Shown: positions 22,972-37,800, numbered from the stretch's first letter. The stretch is 64,000 bases of DNA from Takakia lepidozioides (GCA_030704615.1 CM060731.1:17608001-17672000), one strand, 5' to 3'. Made by a program: numbers and translations. Notes: generated by a model not told the origin, from the letters alone.

Positions 22972-24719
22972 CGTGGCCTGTCAGCGGTGTCAATTTATCC
23001 TCACAGATCCAATATGTATTACAAAGTGGTTCTCTGTTCACACCAGAAAACTTGTCGGGGATACCTATATTTGTCCAGCAATCTTAGTTTCCATCGACTT
23101 GAAGTCGTGCGTACATCGTCTTGGCTCACCGGGTGACATTACGTAGGGCATTGCCATCAGAGGTTTTAAGCACTAAGCTGGTACTCTATGGTCTTGGAAT
23201 GAGAATGTAATGTGATCAATTATACCTTGGACAACCATTCTATAAAGAAACCTTGGGCTGTGCAAGCAACCCCCACAAATGCCTCTGGGAGGGTTAGTTT
23301 CCAGCGGGGTCGATTGGCAACGTTCGCAGGGAAATGGGTGTTCTGCTTCCAATCTAGTTGCATGTCTTCAGATGGAATTTGAACCACTTTCCATGTCTTT
23401 TTGGCGATACATGTGCAGTGCCCTCTCTCCGTCCGCCCCACCGACTGACTGATGCTCTCTCATTGAGCTCAGCTTCTTCTCTACTCAATAAGTAGTCACA
23501 GGAAGGACATGGTCAGCTTTCTTAGCTGGGGCGAAAACAATGAAACCCACATTCGCTAATCTAAGATCGCACTGGAAGCTTGTCTGAAGGTCAGGAGTAT
23601 GAAAGCTAAGTAATTCACTAGTCTACGTCGACGAACAACCCTCCAAAGCATAGTAGGTAATCTCCCCGAAGTCCCTTTTACCACAGGAAAGAAGCAAGCT
23701 AATGAAATAGGCCAATATGAAATGCTCCGAACCCATGGGCTGATGGGCCCAACCTCCACATGCGCAGCTACCAACCCAACATACTTACTGGAAAAGTTGG
23801 AACAGAATTCCCTTCACAACCTGTAGAGGCAACGGCCAAGAAACAATGAATGCACATTCAATGGAATTCACAACATTCTACCCACAATCTCACCCAGCCT
23901 TTCTTATATTGGACAGCCCACACGTCTTTGCTAGGCTGGCCTGCCTTCACAGCATTGCGCAGGGACCTGTCACCTGCCCTGCCTTCCTGGGCCCTGACCT
24001 ACTGCACACTGGATCCTAGTGCTTTTTTTTTCCCTTCCACAAAATGTGCATTTCATACTCACTCCTCCCCCAACAAATATTTCCAGGGCCTTCCCGAACC
24101 TGGGATCCATGTGCAGTCTGCGAAGGACTGTTATAGCAACTGCGTGGATGGTGGTAGCTGGCAAGCCCCCAAGGTGTCCCTACCTGCTCTGCTGCTCTTT
24201 TGTTTGAAATAGTCTCTGATCAGGGCGGTGCTATTTGACTTGGCTTGCCAGGGCCCAGTCCAACTGTTGTATTTCTAGGCCAGAAAACACCCTCAACAAA
24301 ATGACAACCGCAGTGAAGAACCCTTTTCACTTAAAAATTGAGAAAGAAGGAAAGAAGGACGAGAAGGAAGAGAAGGAAATTAGGGTTTGGGTTTCTTGTC
24401 AGGCTTGTCAGATAACGTCGTCTTCCAGTGGTTAGTGAGTCCCAGTAATGGTACATCAACATCTTGCATTCTCTATTGCACGGTAATAAATACCATTAAT
24501 TGGACCAAATTTGTAACTAATGATATATCGGAGCTACAAAAGTTGGTAACTTGCCGTCGCTCCATTCAGCGACGGCGCGTGGCGCAAAATGTGGATGAAA
24601 TATTGATAGCTTTGGGGAGGCTTCCATCCACGAAATAGTTTGAGGGGCATTTTCGTGGCCACAACTTGCGAGTGGATGGATGAATAGTTGGATGGATCGG
24701 ATGGATGAGAGATATCCAT
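22972..24719. other. Intergenic region between GH79 gene and actin
   Basis: Holds the 3' flank of the GH79 gene and sequence upstream of actin. No coding frame here has recognisable content. A small perfect hairpin (24553-24576) and a GGATGGATGAATAG-like simple repeat (24670-24715) are the only structures noted. Confidence 0.4.
24553..24576. repeat. Small perfect hairpin upstream of actin
   Basis: GCCGTCGCT and AGCGACGGC form a 9-bp GC-rich stem around a 6-nt loop. No function can be assigned. Confidence 0.6.
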
Positions 24720-25946
24720 CCTCCTTAGAATAAAGCCGAGAGCGACAGTAGGGGAACGTGCAAGAAAATTAGAAGAGTGGGGCAGCGGAATTCAAAATGC
24801 GTGGAGGAAAGGGACGGCGGAGATGGAGGGAGCGGCGAGATAGACGGTGCCGATCTGCGCGCACCTTGCTCACGCGACCGTGGATTCCACAGCGGACGGG
24901 CAGGATGATGAACAAGACGCGGAGAACGGGCAGGTAGAAATTTTGGGTGTGCAACCGCGTGAGTCGCTCCCCTCGACTCTTTGGCTCGCAGCCGCTTCTG
25001 CTCGTCTCTCTCTTAGTCTCTCCACCTGCGCGTGCCTGCTTGCTTGAGAGTCGCTGCGGGGGAGAGCGAGGGCGGGGAAGACCGGCTCCCGTGCGCGGGA
25101 CTGGCCTTAGTAGCATCGCGTTTTCGACACCCCGTGCGCCGGTCGCCGTTAAAGGTGTGAGCTCTGGCTGTGTTTGTGTGCTTCTTTCTCTCTGGTTTCC
25201 GGGGGTTGCGTCTTTACATCTTGATGTATCCGTCTCGGTCATGTAGGTTTTGTACTCGATCTTTGGCTGTCCCGGTTTGTGGCCGTGCGACAGGTGATTT
25301 TTGCTGTTTGCTTTCTGTTTTGGCCTCTGGAGTGTGCATGGCAACTGTGATCTGTGTGTGTTGAGTGAGTTTCGCCGATGTGATACGAGGGATCAAGATG
25401 TCTGGGTTTATGCTTTCCCGCATGTCGCTTGTTCACATGTTGTGTTTGCTTCAACTGATGTGTCGCATTTAGGTTGTCTGGAGGCTGTGGTCGTCTGTGC
25501 TGTTTTCTTGTTGTAAAATGCGTAAGTGCGTCGCTTGTTTGGCCTCTGTGGCGTTTCTGGCTTGTGAATGATCGATCTTGGGATCTTCTGTTTGAGATCG
25601 ACCAGGCGGTGTTTATTCCATAGGTCTCCACCTATGGGATGTCCTGTTGTAGTGTCTTCTGCATTGTTGTTGACCGGCAGTATCATGGACCTTGTGTGTC
25701 ATAGCGGGTCTTTTGCCGCTCCATGGGTGGCAAGGCTTGATCGGCACATCCGTTAGAGGTTTCTGTTGGTCTGGATCCGCTGCTTTTGTCTTGGTGTGTC
25801 GATCTGTTATCTGTTCGCTCGCCAATGTCATCTTTGAAAGATATATGCACTTCACATTGTGCAGTAGGTTTTGATGTGGGGTCAGTTCTCTCGCCCATCA
25901 CGGGAGTGGATGGTTCTTGAGATGATTCTCGGTTACTTGTGTGCAG
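24720..25946 (+). promoter_or_regulatory. Actin promoter, 5' leader exon and leader intron (approximate)
   Basis: GC-rich at 24780-25160, then T/G-rich intron-like sequence up to a typical acceptor TTACTTGTGTGCAG ending at 25946, 15 bp before the actin ATG. Plant actin genes commonly carry a long intron in the 5' UTR just before the start codon, and this layout fits. The donor cannot be fixed; TTAAAG/GTGTGA near 25157 is one candidate. Open frames in this stretch are short and inconsistent. Confidence 0.5.
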
Positions 25947-25961
25947 GTAGGTCTTTTCAAA

Positions 25962-27499
<1,538 letters not shown>

Positions 27500-30400
27500 A
27501 CCGGAATACATACATCTTTTTCATTTATCTGCACACCCCCTTATTGGGACTAGATCTTGCATGGATGCAGTTTTTACTGCAAGTGAGTGGCTTTTGAATT
27601 GGGCTGGTGAGCACAGATAATATAGTGGTTCACTTGGATAGATCTAAGGTTTGTAAAAATAGCGGACTTCGGGGTGGGTATGAGTGGCTGATATAGGCAC
27701 ACAGCCTGTTATGTCACAATTTTATGGTGTCCAGATATGGAGTTCTCCGATTCTATTCCTCATTTTGTAATGCTTTTTGTGATGATGCATGGATTGAGTG
27801 TCTGCTGAAGTATCCAGGGTTGAAGTGGATGAGTTGTCACACCTGCATGAGTAACATCAAACTTGAAGAAATTTCTAAGAACTAGAATTCATGCAGATCT
27901 GGTCTACATGTTGCATCAGGTTGTGAATCAACTGGACCAACCTGTGGACCATTTGGGGTTAAGGCAACTAAGGCCAGTACCCTCGGTGGTTATTTGTCAA
28001 TGCACCTGTTTCAAGTTGAATTTAATGTAATAAGTTTTGGAGTGTGTGAGATGGCTGAACCCTGCTCACATGTTGATTGTGTTAAGTTTGTGTTATCTTT
28101 AGTCTATAGGTGGGGTTTGTTGTTGCCATGAACCATAGTAGACATTAAATAATTATTCCTGGTTTGTTCTTTTGTGAAACCATGTAAACCCTCAATTCTT
28201 TTCGAATGTCTATTAGTGTTGCTTGAGGTTGGGTATTGCGAGAGCACAAGGGCATATTCCTCGAGGTTCTGTGAAATCTCTGTGAAATTTCTACATTGAA
28301 ACGAAATTGGTGAAACTAACACAAAAAGAACAAGTAATCCCTAACCTGATGAACAATTACCCTATAAGCGTGGCTCTTTTTCCATAATAGGCACGAGAGT
28401 GGGTGGTGAGGCTTCACCTCAAATTGAAGGTCCTTGGCCATGGATAATGTTGCATGGTGAAACTCTGTGTCAAGCAGCCTTAGAAGAAATCAGTGTAGCT
28501 GACATGATGAATAGGTCATTTTAAAGACCCCACCCATTGCTTTTGGATGTGGGATTGTTGGGTGATGGGATTTCGTATAGAAAATTTCGAGTCAAGCTAT
28601 ACCACTAAGGGTTTCTCAATCCAAAACCCTGCTTAGGTTTGTGCCCATATCATTTCTCAATGCGAAATTCACTGCCGCCGCTATAAGTTTTTCGCCTCGC
28701 AGAATTGGCGCAAATGTACCGTACAAATGCACCAATCCTCTATACCCGCTTATGGTTTTATTCCATTTTGAAAACATATAACTCTTATGACCAAGGTTTA
28801 GAAACAGAAAACTCCCATGACCGTGGGTTGTGCTCAAGTGAGCATGCTTACGCTGTGCACACAAGATACTAACCCCCCTGTGGTTTGTGCTGTTGAGCAC
28901 ATATTGTATCGTCGTTTTACTAAATATGTATGTACAACTTTTGTGAGCATGTGAAAATGAAGGGCCAATATTCCAGAAAAAATCCAAATTGTTATTTTTC
29001 AAAGACGAAGAATACTTTAAATTCAAATATCTACCACACCACAATTCTGAAAATTATGTAACTGCCTCAGGTGTTACAGAGCTATCAAGAAGAACTTGGG
29101 AGATTATGAATCTGTTTTTAAAACAAACATGCAAAACTATTAGAAAGAATTTATAATTTCTGCTGCACACCGACAATTGATTCCGAGAACATGCTATCTT
29201 CCAAAACTGAATTATGATTTCCATTGGTATTTCGCTTGTATTTCGCCAACAAAACTCTCCAAACTTAGAATATATCACGTCGAGGAGAGATTCAATAGTG
29301 AGCTCCGCCAGAATGAGCATGTTCACTTGAGTAGACCAAAATATTCCATAGATATTTTCAGAATATGGTACTGCAAAACGAAAATGCGCTTTGTTGGTTT
29401 TTTGAATTTTTCGCGAGCGATACTCATAATTCCATGTATTTGAGTATTCCTCACATTTTTGTTGAAGTACCCTATGTCCCCCTATTCCTATGACCGTGGT
29501 TAAAAAACAAAACCTCCATGACCGTGATTTGAGCTCACGCTCACATGATACCAACTGCAATCGGGAGATCTCAACGAATCTCCCAAAACGGTGAGTAGAC
29601 TGGATTATTTGGGTATGATGTGACGTTTTTCTTTAGCCAATGGCTAAAGGACTTGTGATGCATCATCTCTTTGGTGCAGAATGTGCATTTTCTTGATTAT
29701 ATGGCAATACGCATCCCCCTCTTAGTTTGCACTAGACATAGGATGGGAGTTGAATGTGCGCGTGCGAGCCTTGCCACTACAATCATAGGAGTTAGCTAGA
29801 GAGGCCCCGGGCCCGATGTCTAGTCGAGCCTTTCCCTTGTGCATCATGCCCCTCTCGGGTCCCATGCTCTACGCTCCATATTCCCAACCTTTTGCTCCTA
29901 TATTCCCTCAGTGCCGCTCCCCGCTCCCATGTATTACTGCTCCCTTGCTATGGCTCCCCTACTCCCCTGTTATCGAACCCCTTCTCCCTCCTTCTGAGGG
30001 AGCATTAACATAGGGGAGGGGGAGTAATAACAAGGGAGCACAAACAAGAGAAGCGGGGGAGCAGCAATAGAGGAGCGAGCACTTCCCTTGTACTTTATGC
30101 CCTTCCTTAGGTCCCATGATCTACGCTCCATGTTCCTTGTCTTTTGCTCTTTTGTTCCCACTACGTCGTTCGCTTGCTCCTTTGTGTTCCTACTCCCTTG
30201 CTATGGCTCACATACTCCCCTGTTATCGGACCCATGCTTCCTCCTTCTGAGGGAGTATTAATAGGGGAGTAATCAACATTGCACAAAACAAAACAAAAGA
30301 TGGATGCATGTCGAAGCAACCACGAAATATGGTGTCTTTCACTAGGTAACATAGGGGAGTGAGAGTAATACCAAGGGAGCACAAACAAGAGATGGAGCGG

Positions 30401-31470
30401 GGGAACATAGGGGAGCACGAACAAGGGAGTGGTATATATGTGGAAACAGGTGAGCAAAGATTTGCTTCAAGGACTTCAGTTTCTTTTTGGAGATACCAAA
30501 AGTTTACTTTAATCTCTCCAAATCAAGAAGTATACCCAGTTAAACCACACCTTGACTCAGATTTGAACACCACACCCCAAGATTATTAATCAATACACCC
30601 AAACATCAAGCAGCTACCCGCCACCTCCTTGCTACCAATTAAAATAAAAAAAAATTATATTTTGTAATACATGCGCGAGGGCAAGGCTAGGAGGTGGAGA
30701 TTTGAATGCGGGGCCAGCCACAGGGCATCCCATCTTTGGTGCACATTTAACTCCCCTCGTATGTCTAGTGCCTTCCCCCCTTCTTTAGTAGAAGACAAAG
30801 GTAGTCAATATACGCTGTCAATTCATGTGTACAACTTACCCTAGTCAAGCGGCGCCATCTTGTCCTACCATCTATGTGTACCATTGTCTCTATATGCATC
30901 GTTCGCTCACACTTCTCTCGCTAGACTCCCCAAATTCTAGAGCAACACCCTAGAGCAACATGCTTTTCCACCACGCTCGAAACGTGGTGAAGCTGTCGAG
31001 TAATACAATTGGTTGAAAGTATAGGATTGATGGTTAGAAAGAGTCGGCGCTCATTTGACTTTAATATTTGTTTTTGCGTGGTTTTTTGCTCATAAAACAT
31101 CTCACTTTGACAGCACTCCAATCAGTTGTGTTGATTTCCTTATGCTATGTTTATACCCTCATTTGCACTTATATTGGCTTTCATATTGATTACTAGCTTG
31201 AGCATCGAGAGAGAGTGTGAGTCCCTGGGGATTATTAAGTCAGGGCTTAAGCTTGGGTAAGCTTGTGCCTATAATGGATGCTTAGGTGGTTGAGGGTGTT
31301 TTTGCACCAAGACTTTTAGCTGAATGCGTTGAATCTCCTACTAATTGATTGGTATATGTAATGGTGGCGAGGGCTAAAAAGGCACATACCTTAACATTTC
31401 AATGTCCATTGGGGAATTGTGACATTTCAAGAATAATAATAATAATAATAATTTATCCCTCGACCAATAA
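27500..31470. other. Gene-free region downstream of actin
   Basis: Contains the actin 3' UTR (first several hundred bases) and then AT-rich DNA. 29054-29560 and 28616-29044 are open on the minus strand but have no recognisable content. 29.80-30.45 kb is built from diverged direct and inverted copies of words such as AGGGGAG, CAAGGGAGCACAAACAAG and the complement CTCCC...TTGCT, a decayed foldback or low-complexity repeat. An AAT triplet run lies near 31430-31450. Confidence 0.45.
29815..30450. repeat. Imperfect direct and inverted repeats of a GGGAGCACAAACAAG module
   Basis: Forward copies near 30030, 30375 and 30410 and complementary copies near 29880-29990 and 30150-30230 share words such as CATAGGGGAG, CCCATG and CTACGCTCCAT. 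The arrangement resembles a scrambled foldback repeat. The boundaries are approximate. Confidence 0.5.
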
Positions 31471-31479
31471 AAAAGAGTG

Positions 31480-31850
31480 CAAATTTTGAACAAAGGTTTT
31501 CTTAAAGGAAGGATGATCTTGGAAACTGTGCTCCTCATTAATGAAGCTATGCATGCGGCCAAATGCTCGGAGCAGCCCTTGGCAATCCTTATGCTACATT
31601 TTGAGAAGGTTTTTGAATAACATTGACTGGGATATCTTGAACAAGATTATCTTGAAAGTTGGAATGTCGGAGCTTTTCTCCATATGGGTGCGTTGCTCAG
31701 GTCCACATCCCGTAAGATCACCATCAATGGCTCCATTTCCAAATCATTCTCTCTGAAGCCTCCCCTTCCACGGCTATAGGTCCGGAGTGGTGTTCCACGG
31801 GTACAGGTCATGTTTTTCGTTGATGACGTGGCGTGAGCCCAGAAGTTTGT
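31480..31850 (+). pseudogene. LINE reverse transcriptase fragment
   Basis: The plus-strand translation, with frameshifts, gives FLKGRMILETVLLINEA, LAILMLHFEKVF, ILNKIILKVG and RKITINGSISKSFSL, then GVPRV and FVDDVA. This is the order of plant non-LTR reverse transcriptases: the GR box, the LDFEKAFD block, the GF segment, the NG...F block, RQG.P and FADD. The region between RQG.P and the FVDD motif is missing, so it is an internal deletion derivative. The first catalytic Asp position reads as His. Not functional. Confidence 0.6.
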
Positions 31851-31915
31851 CACGTGACAAGCACGAGCCTATGCTCGAGCCATGTCATCAACGCGTGAGC
31901 ATAGGCTTATAAGCT
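31823..31915. repeat. GAGCC/GGCTC inverted-repeat cluster, partner of 8155-8226
   Basis: Starts GACGTGGCGTGAGCC directly after the RT FVDD codons and contains CACGAGCC, GAGCATAGGCTTATAAGCTC and GTCACGTGAC palindromes. The starting word is identical to that at 8155. Confidence 0.5.
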
Positions 31916-34354
31916 CACAACATAGAGTCGTTGTCTAACGGACGTCACACTCCACACGTTTTCTCTTCTGACATTTTCTCTTCAAGGAGAAGTGCTCCCG
32001 AGTTCGGCACCAAACAACATGGACATCACTGTTTTCTTAGGAATAATCCATCCGACAATTAGACCATTTGTTACTTTTAAATTGAATAGCATGTGGGATC
32101 TTGGAGCCCAACCTTTGCTTCTTATGAAATGAAGATATAGAAGGTCTGAATTTACCTCATGAGAAGTGTAAACTGTCCACAGTGTGGTCTATGCCACCGC
32201 TTATGATTATAGGTTTGTTCAGAATAGTAATCCTGCAATTGGTCTTGCACGTCTATACCCCACATGTGCTGCGGGTAATGCTTGACAATGGGGAATGTAG
32301 GGACCAAACGTCTGGCACCAGTCTGCTACCGTTCAATGAAACATTTGTCTACTACATAATTCACTGTTGTATCCAACAATTTAAAACATTTCTTGTCAAA
32401 CTAGGATATGTCTTCGTAGTGTAACATAAATTCTTTTTGCTGTCAGGTTATAGAATAAGATGGGGCTAAAAAACAAATTGTCCATATTAGTGATGATATG
32501 CCTAGATTATCTTCAAATCTTGCCCATAACCTACCCACCACATAATATCCAAAACCATATATCAAATCAATGCCATCCTTTCAATGATACACCTCCAATT
32601 CATATTTAGTGGAGGTGACATCAACCAAACATTTATACCCTACTTCACAAGTTTTTTACTTATGTACTATTGGAGTTTAGAATACTTATTCTTGTATTTT
32701 CCCATCATCGCATCTACAGTCAAATTTTGCTTGAGCCACGTGAAAGTATCATACAAATCATTTTTATTATCTATGAACCAACGAGTTTTATAGACCTTGA
32801 TGTTGTTGATGCGCAAGTATATTTTGCTTTTATTTGAGGATGAACAACTTGAATTTAGTCTAAGGTGAGGATGATATAATTGAGAGGTTTGATAGGTTTG
32901 AATCTCGAGTCTTTGCTGACATTATTAATTTCATTATCTGAGGTAGAAAATGCACAAGTTGTGTGATGGGTCTTTAATCCTTACGTTGTAAGATTTAAAG
33001 AGGTTCGTCGTGCAATTGATAACAACCTTGATGGCACATTTGAGTTCAGACTATAGTCAACTAACAAAATACACAAGTCTCTCAATTTCCAAGGCCTCCA
33101 GTGGCGTGAGTTGGATTTCAAAGTCGAAGCAATTTTTTAGCATTATCTTGTTGAACTGCTGTTTTCTAGCAGTTTGGTTGAATCCTAATGTCTGATCTCA
33201 CTCACGAGTACTGTAGGTGTTTTGTTATTGAGAGTAGTCCTACAATTTCAACGATTTATTATGTATAAGCCATCTATGCGTGATTTGCTAGACGTGCTCT
33301 CGGTGCAAGTCTTATACGCATATTTTCCAAAGGACTAGTCATCTTATTGCATGACCAGTTTGCATTGCGAGTAGTCCAACAACTTTGGATGTTTGATTCT
33401 GGAGAGCAATATTGGCATGTTCATTCTCTTCTTACTCGCATTTGGAAGAAGGGTCACGAAGCTTGTATGTTGGCTTTTGGATCAAAATTGGCAAGGCTTG
33501 GACACTATGGTTGGCAATCGTCAATCATGTGCCCACCATGCACAAACTGTCGATAGTGACCTTCTCGCCATGGGTGTGGCAATACCAACGGTTAGCTTGG
33601 CTAAGATCTCTAGGAAGTGAAGGTATTTTGGTAGGGAATTGTTTTGAATTAAATCTATGTCCGACTCCCTAATTGAACTATATTGGTTAAGGTCTAGAAG
33701 AAGTTGTAAGAGTTATCTGTTGTGTTTCGTTTGTTGACTCCAGCCTTGGCTCATATAAATAAAATATTTTAGGAGTCCAAATTGACATAAATGGAAGATG
33801 GTTTGGTACTTCTAATGGGTCAACATCTTTTGTGCATGGTATAATCATTTCAATGGTTAGTTCATCCGTCAAGGTCAGTAGTACACTTCGTGGCCGGTAT
33901 GGTGGAAGTATAGATGGCCAAGCCAACTACAAAAGTGGGGTACTTAGGTGATCAACTGATTACGTACATAGGGACTTTTGAGCCCTTTGAGGGAGGGTTT
34001 CCCCGCTTTGACCGTGTTGCCTCGATTACGACTATTAGAGGTGTCCACTTTCTAAACAGAAGGCAGTACCTCTTCAAAGTGATAAAACATCCAACATATG
34101 CAGTGGCCCTGTAGTTATGGCACAAGATCATCTTACTCATGTATTGCTCTAGTTACGGCCATTAGAAGATGTCCACCTTCCAAATGGAAGACAATAACTT
34201 TTTGAGAATGAAGTTTGCTTCCGTAAGAATCCGCTTTCTTAAGTAAATATGCTTATAAATTAAATTTAGAATATTATGCGCATTCGTATTTTAATTTATA
34301 AACTTCCAATCTCTTTGGTTTCTTATGCGATGAATGATGAATGTATGTAAGTAT
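31916..34354. other. Non-coding AT-rich region
   Basis: Open frames at 32182-32424, 33347-33672 and 33914-34114 (+) have no recognisable content. I see no gene. Probably old transposon DNA. Confidence 0.4.
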
Positions 34355-34640
34355 TGTACGGGAGCAATGTCTGGGAATCTAGCTTTGGTAAAAAAAAGAT
34401 AGCAAAAATGATATTAAATGTGCGTTATTTGAATTGGATCATTTGAGGATCGAGAAGTGGGTTGTACCGTTCCAAGTTGCGTTAATTTAACTACTACTTC
34501 ATTGCTGATGATATCTTTATGGGAGCGGACTTTGTGTAGGTGTATCTACATAGAGGAGGAAGACATATAATATGGATGATTTGTTTGACAAGCGGATGGT
34601 GTATTTGTGAAAGTTTTAGGTTTTGGTTCATGACTAAACA
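34355..34640 (-). mobile_element. LINE RNase H remnant
   Basis: The minus strand at about 34560-34480 encodes LHKVRSH and then ISNEVV, matching HKVRSH...GNEIM at 12.3 kb. The flanking bases (GAGCAATGTCTGGGAATCTAG) align with 12.2 kb. It is heavily decayed, with no open frame. Confidence 0.5.
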
Positions 34641-35269
34641 AATAGAGACTAAGCTATTTGTGAAGATGTAGTAGCTCGTTCTCTGATTTTTGGTGTTGGG
34701 GGGAGTCTAAGGCATCACGCCATGAGTTTTACACGCATGATGTTTTTGGTGGCATGGAAGGCGGTTATATCTCGGTGGTTATTAGTACTGTTACTATAGA
34801 TTTTATATCCGACATGAGAATCTTCTAGGATCCATTTGTATAAATGCATTGTAGTGGGTAGACTTTAAAGGGGAGATATTACCATATTCTAGGACGGGCA
34901 AGACATAGGTTGGATGTGATGCATACCTCATAGTTGTCATAAAACGCTCTTTGGGTGACATGGCGAAATGCCATTGCTATGAGGATGAATGCTATATTTA
35001 ATAGTGAGGGGCGCCACATTGGATGCGATGCGACATATATGGATGCAAAGTAACCAAATCTGGATGTGAAGTGCACTCTCGTGACAGACTATAAAGTGAG
35101 CTTGGGGTACATACATGCTTACCTAATAAACTGTGCTCAAAGCAACATGTTCTCAGTGCAATCATGTATCTCAAACATAATAACTTTGTGGTATATAATG
35201 CGTTCACTTGGAACTAGGCGAAGAGTTCTTTAAGTGACGACGCATTTTTTCGTGTGCACAGTTATTAAC

Positions 35270-35960
35270 AAGGTCTGTGCAGATGACATCCATTGGCCAA
35301 GTGCTGAAGAACGGTTGAGCTTAAGCAAACGGGTGAATGGCTTCCTAGGTTTCATTGATGGCACACTCTGCAAAGATTTGGAGGCCATTCAATAATCCAA
35401 ATCATAAGAAATGTTTTAACGGAAGGAAGAAGATCGATGTACCGTTAAATGAACAATACACATGATGGTTTGTTTATTTACATTGATGTAGGTAAGTACT
35501 AGGCTATCCAGAAAGCTATCATGATATAAATGTTATCTGGAATTCAGATTTGTATGCTAATTGGAGAAAGCATTTTGCTTAAGGCGATGCTGCAGCTGAG
35601 TACATTTTATGGGATCTTGGTTACATGGGTGTATGGGTGTAGACATGTTTATCATGCGAAGGTTTGCTATTGCAGAAATGCCCCCTGGAGTCAATAACAA
35701 TGTCATCATTGGCTACAACAAATTACATGCAAGACGGAGAATAAAGATGGAGTGAGAAATTGGCGGGCTGAAGCAGGACTTCAAGCGGTTCCTAAAACAA
35801 CACAAAGCCAAGGTTCTATCACATGTTTAGGACAAGAACCATACTAACCAATTTTTTTTACCAAAGAGAGGCAGATTACAACTTTTGAAGACCTAGGGCC
35901 ATATGGTGGAGGTCCAGAGGCAGAAGCTGACGTTTATGGGTAGGCAGAGGAATTGAAATG
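35270..35960 (+). pseudogene. PIF/Harbinger transposase (DDE_Tnp_4-like) remnant
   Basis: The frame-corrected plus-strand translation gives IHWPSAEERLSLSKRV, then GFIDGTLCKIWRPF, NGRKKIDV, GYPESYHDINVIWNSDLY, a WDLGYMG block and YNKLHARRRI...EIGGLKQDFKRF. This is the DDE_Tnp_4 order: GxIDGT with the first acidic residue, the HD block, a GD.GY-like block and the final R..E...G.lK.RF helix. Several frameshifts and stops interrupt it. It is a degraded autonomous-type element; the minus-strand frames at 36.5-37.2 kb could be its accessory ORF. Confidence 0.6.
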
Positions 35961-36505
35961 CTTAGGATTTAAGTCTGTACTCAATTCTATTAGTGATATA
36001 AAGCTATGAGTTGTTTCTAAATCTGAAGATCTACCTAGTTATATGCTCATGTATTTAATTAGTTTGAATAAAAGAGGGCTGGAAGCTCTAAGCCCTCTTC
36101 TCATGAGCTTCAGAGCTGATACTAGAGAAGCCTCTGTCATATGTTTGAGGATAAAGGTGGGAGGCTTGAAAGCTTTGAGCTTTTAGGTCATATGAGCACT
36201 TAGAGAAAGAGCTCCATCTCTGGTCTTTGTAAAAACCCCGCATGAAAGGAGAAACGTTCTAGAATCTGGTCTTTGTGAAAACCCTACATGAAATGTGAAA
36301 GAATTATGCAAACATATGCAATTGAAACAAAGTTATAGACATAAATTTACGTTGGGAAATTTGGTTCATCGCTTATAAACAAAATACATAGTTAAAACCT
36401 AATCTGGATTAAAAATGGCACCCACCATCTCTATAGCAGTAGTACTTGAATTTAATCTGGATTATAAATGCCCACCACCTCCCTAGCACTAGCTGCAAAC
36501 TCCTC

Positions 36506-37250
36506 TTATGAGATGACATTCATTTCCAACGGAAACTTGAGGTTGTCCAAGTGCAATTTGTGGTTGATCAACCTAGTATTTTTGCTCTTGGTCTGCAAAT
36601 ATGAGTCCTTTGTAGCAGTAGTAGCTACAAAATCACTGGACATCTTCGAAAGCTGTAACTTGAGTAAAAAGGAGCTTAGCTTTTGTTGTGATCTTATGGA
36701 TGTGTGCACTAGGAGGAACATCAGATTTATGAGTAGAGGAGCTGGAAGCCTTAAGATGGTATTTTTGGCTGCTGGTTGAAGAGCATGCTGCAAATTCTCT
36801 AATCTCTTTGCAAATATGTTATATATTGCATGAACTAGCATGCCCATTGGTCTCCTTGATTTTTTTGCAAAAATTCATCGTTTTGCAATGACATAGCGCC
36901 AGAATACGACGATGTTCTTGTCTCGAGCTCTTTCAAGTTTCCCGTAGCTTTGTCTTCAGGTCTCTTCAACAAACAATGAATTTGCTTGAATAACATTGAC
37001 TCAACATAAATCAACTTCCAAACAAAGTTTGGGATAGTTTGCTTGCTAGCTTGTGTGCGTCGTAAGGAGTAGACAATGAAATGCTTATGGTAAGAAGCTG
37101 CCAATGTCGCCAAATGCTTATTATCCACTACCTGTCTTGCCCGCTTCATAGATGAACGCTTTACCTTCATATTCTTCAATGGATTTACAATAATAGCCTC
37201 AAACTGAAAATCATCAATTTGTGAATGATCCTATGGAGCATCAAATTCGT
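36506..37250 (-). pseudogene. Unassigned protein fragments, possible PIF/Harbinger accessory ORF
   Basis: Two abutting minus-strand frames (37179-36835, 114 aa, then 36847-36506, 113 aa) are plausibly one broken coding unit. The first contains a basic KNMKVKRSSMKRARQVV segment, then helical sequence and QNDEFLQKNQGD. The second starts MGMLVHAIYNIFAKRLEN. They overlap by 13 bases, and a frameshift near 36840 would join them. I recognise no domain. Position and opposite orientation to the Harbinger-like transposase would suit the second gene of such elements, but no Myb/SANT signature was seen. Confidence 0.35.
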
Positions 37251-37800
37251 TACTGGAGTTGTTCAATTTTATTAGAGATTCCAAGCTTTTGGCCCAAGAA
37301 TCCATTGCTGCCAAAATAGCTCCGTAAACCCAAATGCTCTCATGCAAGCCCCCTCTAGAGCAAGCCTTCTCAACTTGTCCAAATCCCTAAATTCACAACG
37401 AAACTGCCTGGACGTGCATTTGGGTAGGTGTTTTGAGTTTGAACCCGAGTTGAATACGACAAAAATGCCTAAAAACGTTGGACACTAGTTTTGCCATGAA
37501 GTGGGTCGAGTCGACCTGAGTTGATGGAATTTATGGATAACTCTTATATCCCATAACCGAGGTTTGGAGCCATTTCGCCTACATGGTAGCGTTTAATTTG
37601 TCCTAGACAGGCCTGTCACCCGCCGTAGCCCACCACCGCCAGCTCTACTACAGCACTTGGATGACTGACAACCATCCTTAAGGATTATTGTCATCCAACA
37701 ACTTGTCAATATGTCCAGGAATCTCGGTTATGTCCGGTAGACGGGGGAGCCTTGACCAACTACACCCCGTAGCCGGTCTCGCCTCCCCGGCTACATAGTC

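Noticed and set aside
24769-25686. Long minus-strand frames across the actin leader.
   Set aside because: No domain content, biased composition of a GC- or T/G-rich leader and intron, and on the opposite strand to a clear actin gene layout.
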